NCBI RefSeq assembly: GCF_014837105.1
Contig: NZ_JACSPO010000001.1
Location: forward strand, 470,276 to 534,275
Direction: 5' to 3'
Length of the DNA: 64,000 nt
From: Oceanitalea stevensii
GTDB taxonomy: Bacteria; Actinomycetota; Actinomycetes; Actinomycetales; Actinomycetaceae
Numbering within the stretch: position 1 is the first letter of the stretch; each line of letters opens with the position of its first letter. The notes beneath the pieces are model-generated. The model worked only from the letters and a program-made list of their open reading frames with translations. It ran no database searches and had not been told where the DNA came from. The position numbers and the translations under genes are program-made. This document shows positions 62,205 to 64,000 of this stretch, piece after piece.

Positions 62205-62435
62205 GCGTCCCGCCCGGCCGGGAGATTCCGGTCACACCGCTGGGGGTTTTGCACTCGACAACGCGCGGATCGCGGCGGAAACTCAGCACTTGGTACGGAC
62301 CCGACCGCGACGGCGGGCCGCCTGATGGTGCACAATCCGGGTGCCGCGGGAACAACACGGGGCTCTCAACGTTCCTGAGGTACGGCACGAGCCGTGCCCC
62401 TGACACAACTAGACGAACCGGAGCGTGACGTCTAC

Positions 62436-62735
62436 ATGGCGACCGACTACGACGCGCCTCGCAAGAACGAGGAGGACCTCTCCGAGGACTCGATCGAGGA
62501 GCTCAAGGCCCGTCGGGCCGAGAAGAGCTCTCCCTCGGTCGACGAGGACGAGGCGGAGGCCGCCGAGGGCTTCGAGCTCCCGGGTGCCGACCTCAGCAAC
62601 GAGGAGCTCTCCGTCCGGGTGCTGCCGCGCCAGGCCGACGAGTTCACCTGCTCGCGGTGCTTCCTCGTGCACCACCGCAGCCAGCTCGCCTACGAGGACG
62701 GCGGCCAGCTCGTCTGCTCGGAGTGCGCTGCCTGA
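62436..62735 (+). CDS. DUF4193 zinc-ribbon protein
   Basis: A 99-residue actinobacterial DUF4193 protein (MATDYDAPRKNEEDLSEDSIEEL start). The acidic N-terminal half is probably disordered; the C-terminal half has CSRC near 71-74 and CSEC near 94-97, a zinc ribbon. The function is unknown. The ATG has ggag 12 bases upstream, a rather long spacing. Its 3' end overlaps the convergent DUF3093 gene by 46 bases. The 231 bases upstream are less GC-rich than the surroundings and carry a small hairpin (62384-62398); the promoter is not resolved. Confidence 0.9.
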   Translation: MATDYDAPRKNEEDLSEDSIEELKARRAEKSSPSVDEDEAEAAEGFELPGADLSNEELSVRVLPRQADEFTCSRCFLVHHRSQLAYEDGGQLVCSECAA

Positions 62736-63199
62736 CCTGCCCGTCCCAGGGCCGCGGCCAGCTCGGCAGGACGCCGGCTGGCCACGAGCCAGTAGGGCGC
62801 CGGGTCCCGCGGGTCGACGACCTCCACACGCAGGCCCTGCCGCACCCACGGGCGCTGGCAGACGAAAGCGCGAGCATCGGCCTTCGGCCCCATGGCCGCA
62901 ACCATCGCATCGGCGTCGAGCACCTCGGTCCCCCCGAGGTGCGCGACGCCGATTCGTGCGTTCGCGGCGTGCAGCACCGGGCCCGTGCCCAGCTCCTCGT
63001 CGCCGAGCTCGACGACGACGCGCGGCGAGGTGACGAGCAGTGCGACGACGACGGCGACGGCCGCCACCACCCCGACGACGTAGCCGGCCGTGGCGCTGAA
63101 GGGCCACACGAGCGCGCCGACCGCCGCACCGGCGAGCGCGCCGAGCACGAGGTTGACCGGGCGGGGGTGCAGGCGCTCGGAGAAGATGACGGAGTCCAC
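62690..63199 (-). CDS. DUF3093 membrane protein
   Basis: A 169-residue protein of the DUF3093 family. Two hydrophobic segments near residues 15-35 and 38-56 form a membrane hairpin, followed by a soluble domain (residues 60-150) with PRVVVELGDEELGTGP. The function is unknown. GTG 63199 (VDSVIFSERLHP) is preceded by a weak GAGAGT at six bases. The 3' end overlaps DUF4193 by 46 bases, with the two stops converging, an unusually tight arrangement. It is divergent from dut across about 115 bases. Confidence 0.88.
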   Translation of the reverse strand: MDSVIFSERLHPRPVNLVLGALAGAAVGALVWPFSATAGYVVGVVAAVAVVVALLVTSPRVVVELGDEELGTGPVLHAANARIGVAHLGGTEVLDADAMVAAMGPKADARAFVCQRPWVRQGLRVEVVDPRDPAPYWLVASRRPAELAAALGRAGQAAHSEQTSWPPSS

Positions 63200-63302
63200 G
63201 GCACCACTCTCCCACCTCGCCCGCCCCGCCCCCCTTCGTCGGGCGGCCCGGTGGGGCGGCCGGCGGTGTGGACGGTGGTTGGGGTCGCAGGGCCCAGGTC
63301 AG

Positions 63303-63308
63303 TACAGT
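63303..63308 (+). promoter_or_regulatory. -10 box for leaderless dut
   Basis: TACAGT followed by seven bases and GTG 63316. Confidence 0.5.
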
Positions 63309-63315
63309 CGCGGGC

Positions 63316-63789
63316 GTGAGTGACTACGTCGACGTCCCGCTCGTCCGGCTCGACCCGGACCTGCCGGCACCGTCCTACGCCCACCCCGGGGACGCCGGGG
63401 CCGACCTCCACGCCCGCCACGACGTCGAGCTGGCGCCGGGGGAGCGGGTCGTCGTCCCGACCGGGGTGGCGATCGCGCTCCCCGAGGGCTGGGCGGCGTT
63501 CGTCCACCCCCGATCCGGGCTGGCGGCCCGGCACGGTGTCACGGTCGTCAACGCGCCGGGTACCGTGGACGCAGGGTTCCGGGGCGAGATCAAGGTGATC
63601 CTCCTCAACACCGACCTCCGGGAGACGGTGCGGATCGCACGCGGGGACCGCGTGGCGCAGCTCGTCGTGCAGCGCGTCGCGCAGGCCCGGTTCACCGAGG
63701 TGCAGGACCTGCCCGAGTCGGTACGCGGCACGGGCGGGCTGGGGTCAACGGGTGGCTGGACGGCCACCGGAGCAGGAGGCGAGAACTGA
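63316..63789 (+). CDS. dut: deoxyuridine 5'-triphosphate nucleotidohydrolase
   Basis: A 157-residue trimeric dUTPase hydrolysing dUTP to dUMP and pyrophosphate. All five motifs are present: motif 1 AHPGDAGADLHA near residue 17-28, motif 2 PRSGLA near 70, motif 3 GTVDAGFRGEI near 85-95, motif 4 RVAQLVVQ near 115, and the Gly-rich motif 5 RGTGGLGSTG near 138. GTG 63316 follows a TACAGT -10 box by seven bases. The stop overlaps the start of the DUF3710 gene (TGATG). Confidence 0.95.
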   Translation: MSDYVDVPLVRLDPDLPAPSYAHPGDAGADLHARHDVELAPGERVVVPTGVAIALPEGWAAFVHPRSGLAARHGVTVVNAPGTVDAGFRGEIKVILLNTDLRETVRIARGDRVAQLVVQRVAQARFTEVQDLPESVRGTGGLGSTGGWTATGAGGEN

Positions 63790-64000
63790 TGGGGCTCTTC
63801 TCACGACGCCGCAAGGGCGACGAGGCCGCGCCGGCCGAGACCGACGCACCGACCGAGGACGCCACGACCGAGGACGCCTCGGCCGACGACGCCGCGGCCG
63901 CCCCCTCGGGCCGCGGCCCCTGGGACGTCGCCGACGTCCCCGAGCTCGGCCAGCGCCTCGACCTCGGCGCGCTGCGCGTCCCCGCCCGCCCCGGCCTCAA
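63789..64000 (+). CDS. DUF3710 family protein, N-terminal fragment
   Basis: The first 70 codons; the gene continues past the right edge. The opening MGLFSRRRKG is followed by an acidic Ala/Glu/Asp-rich stretch and then the conserved GPWDVADVPELGQRLDLGAL, which marks DUF3710, a protein found next to dut throughout actinobacteria. The function is unknown. The ATG overlaps the dut stop, so the pair is translationally coupled. Confidence 0.85.
   Translation, partial: MGLFSRRRKGDEAAPAETDAPTEDATTEDASADDAAAAPSGRGPWDVADVPELGQRLDLGALRVPARPGL

Overview
The window is GC-rich, gene-dense chromosomal DNA from an actinobacterium, most likely of the order Micrococcales. The evidence is gene content and order: a qcrCAB-ctaE block next to trpD and a DnaQ/GIY-YIG fusion; a PASTA kinase beside an Rv2175c-like regulator and a polyprenyl synthase; sigA beside parE and parC; and sepH, DUF4193, DUF3093, dut and DUF3710 in the usual actinobacterial order. 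No rRNA, tRNA, insertion sequence, phage or CRISPR array is visible. The genus cannot be fixed from the sequence alone.

Layout. 1-3960: DUF3043 (partial), a beta-lactamase-fold hydrolase, an M20 dipeptidase, a glycerate-kinase-like protein and the Fe-S carrier ErpA. 4124-7274: cytochrome aa3 oxidase genes ctaC-ctaD-ctaF. 7275-7878: a 604-base gene-free interval with a duplicated palindromic repeat. 7879-12934 (minus): sodA, qcrB, qcrA, diheme qcrC and ctaE, completing a bc1-aa3 respiratory chain. 13218-20757: pseudo-receiver, trpD, a RAM-domain protein, the DEDDh/GIY-YIG nuclease, a CxxC protein, fadD, glucokinase and a small membrane protein. 20828-27400: plsC, PPi-dependent phosphofructokinase, a wall-anchored GH84 hexosaminidase, class II DAHP synthase and a small sulfite-oxidase-fold protein. 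27494-33031 (minus): a four-gene, translationally coupled cluster (fatty acyl reductase-HAD, SDR, acyltransferase, alkyl-DHAP-synthase-like flavoprotein) that reads as an ether-lipid pathway. 33105-35692 (minus): anaerobic ribonucleotide reductase nrdDG behind two candidate NrdR boxes. 35863-44164: PASTA kinase, LysM transglycosylase, Rv2175c-like protein, polyprenyl synthase, DUF4192, universal stress protein and sigA. 44218-54730: TipA-like MerR regulator, an unknown membrane protein, three two-domain GNAT acetyltransferases, DUF7455, and topoisomerase IV genes parE and parC. 54822-64000: a GNAT/acyl-CoA synthetase fusion, DUF5998, a nucleotide-pyrophosphatase-like protein, thymidine kinase, sepH, inositol monophosphatase, DUF4193, DUF3093, dut and DUF3710 (partial).

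The most notable observations are: the candidate ether-lipid operon, which resembles the peroxisomal FAR/GNPAT/AGPS/reductase set; about twenty genes whose start codon lies 6-7 bases after a TANNNT-like -10 box, implying leaderless transcripts and settling several start choices; two 16-base NrdR-like boxes exactly three helical turns apart; and a family of palindromic or tandemly repeated elements confined to the ends of genes, one of which (core agctgtcgg) occurs at two separate convergent junctions.
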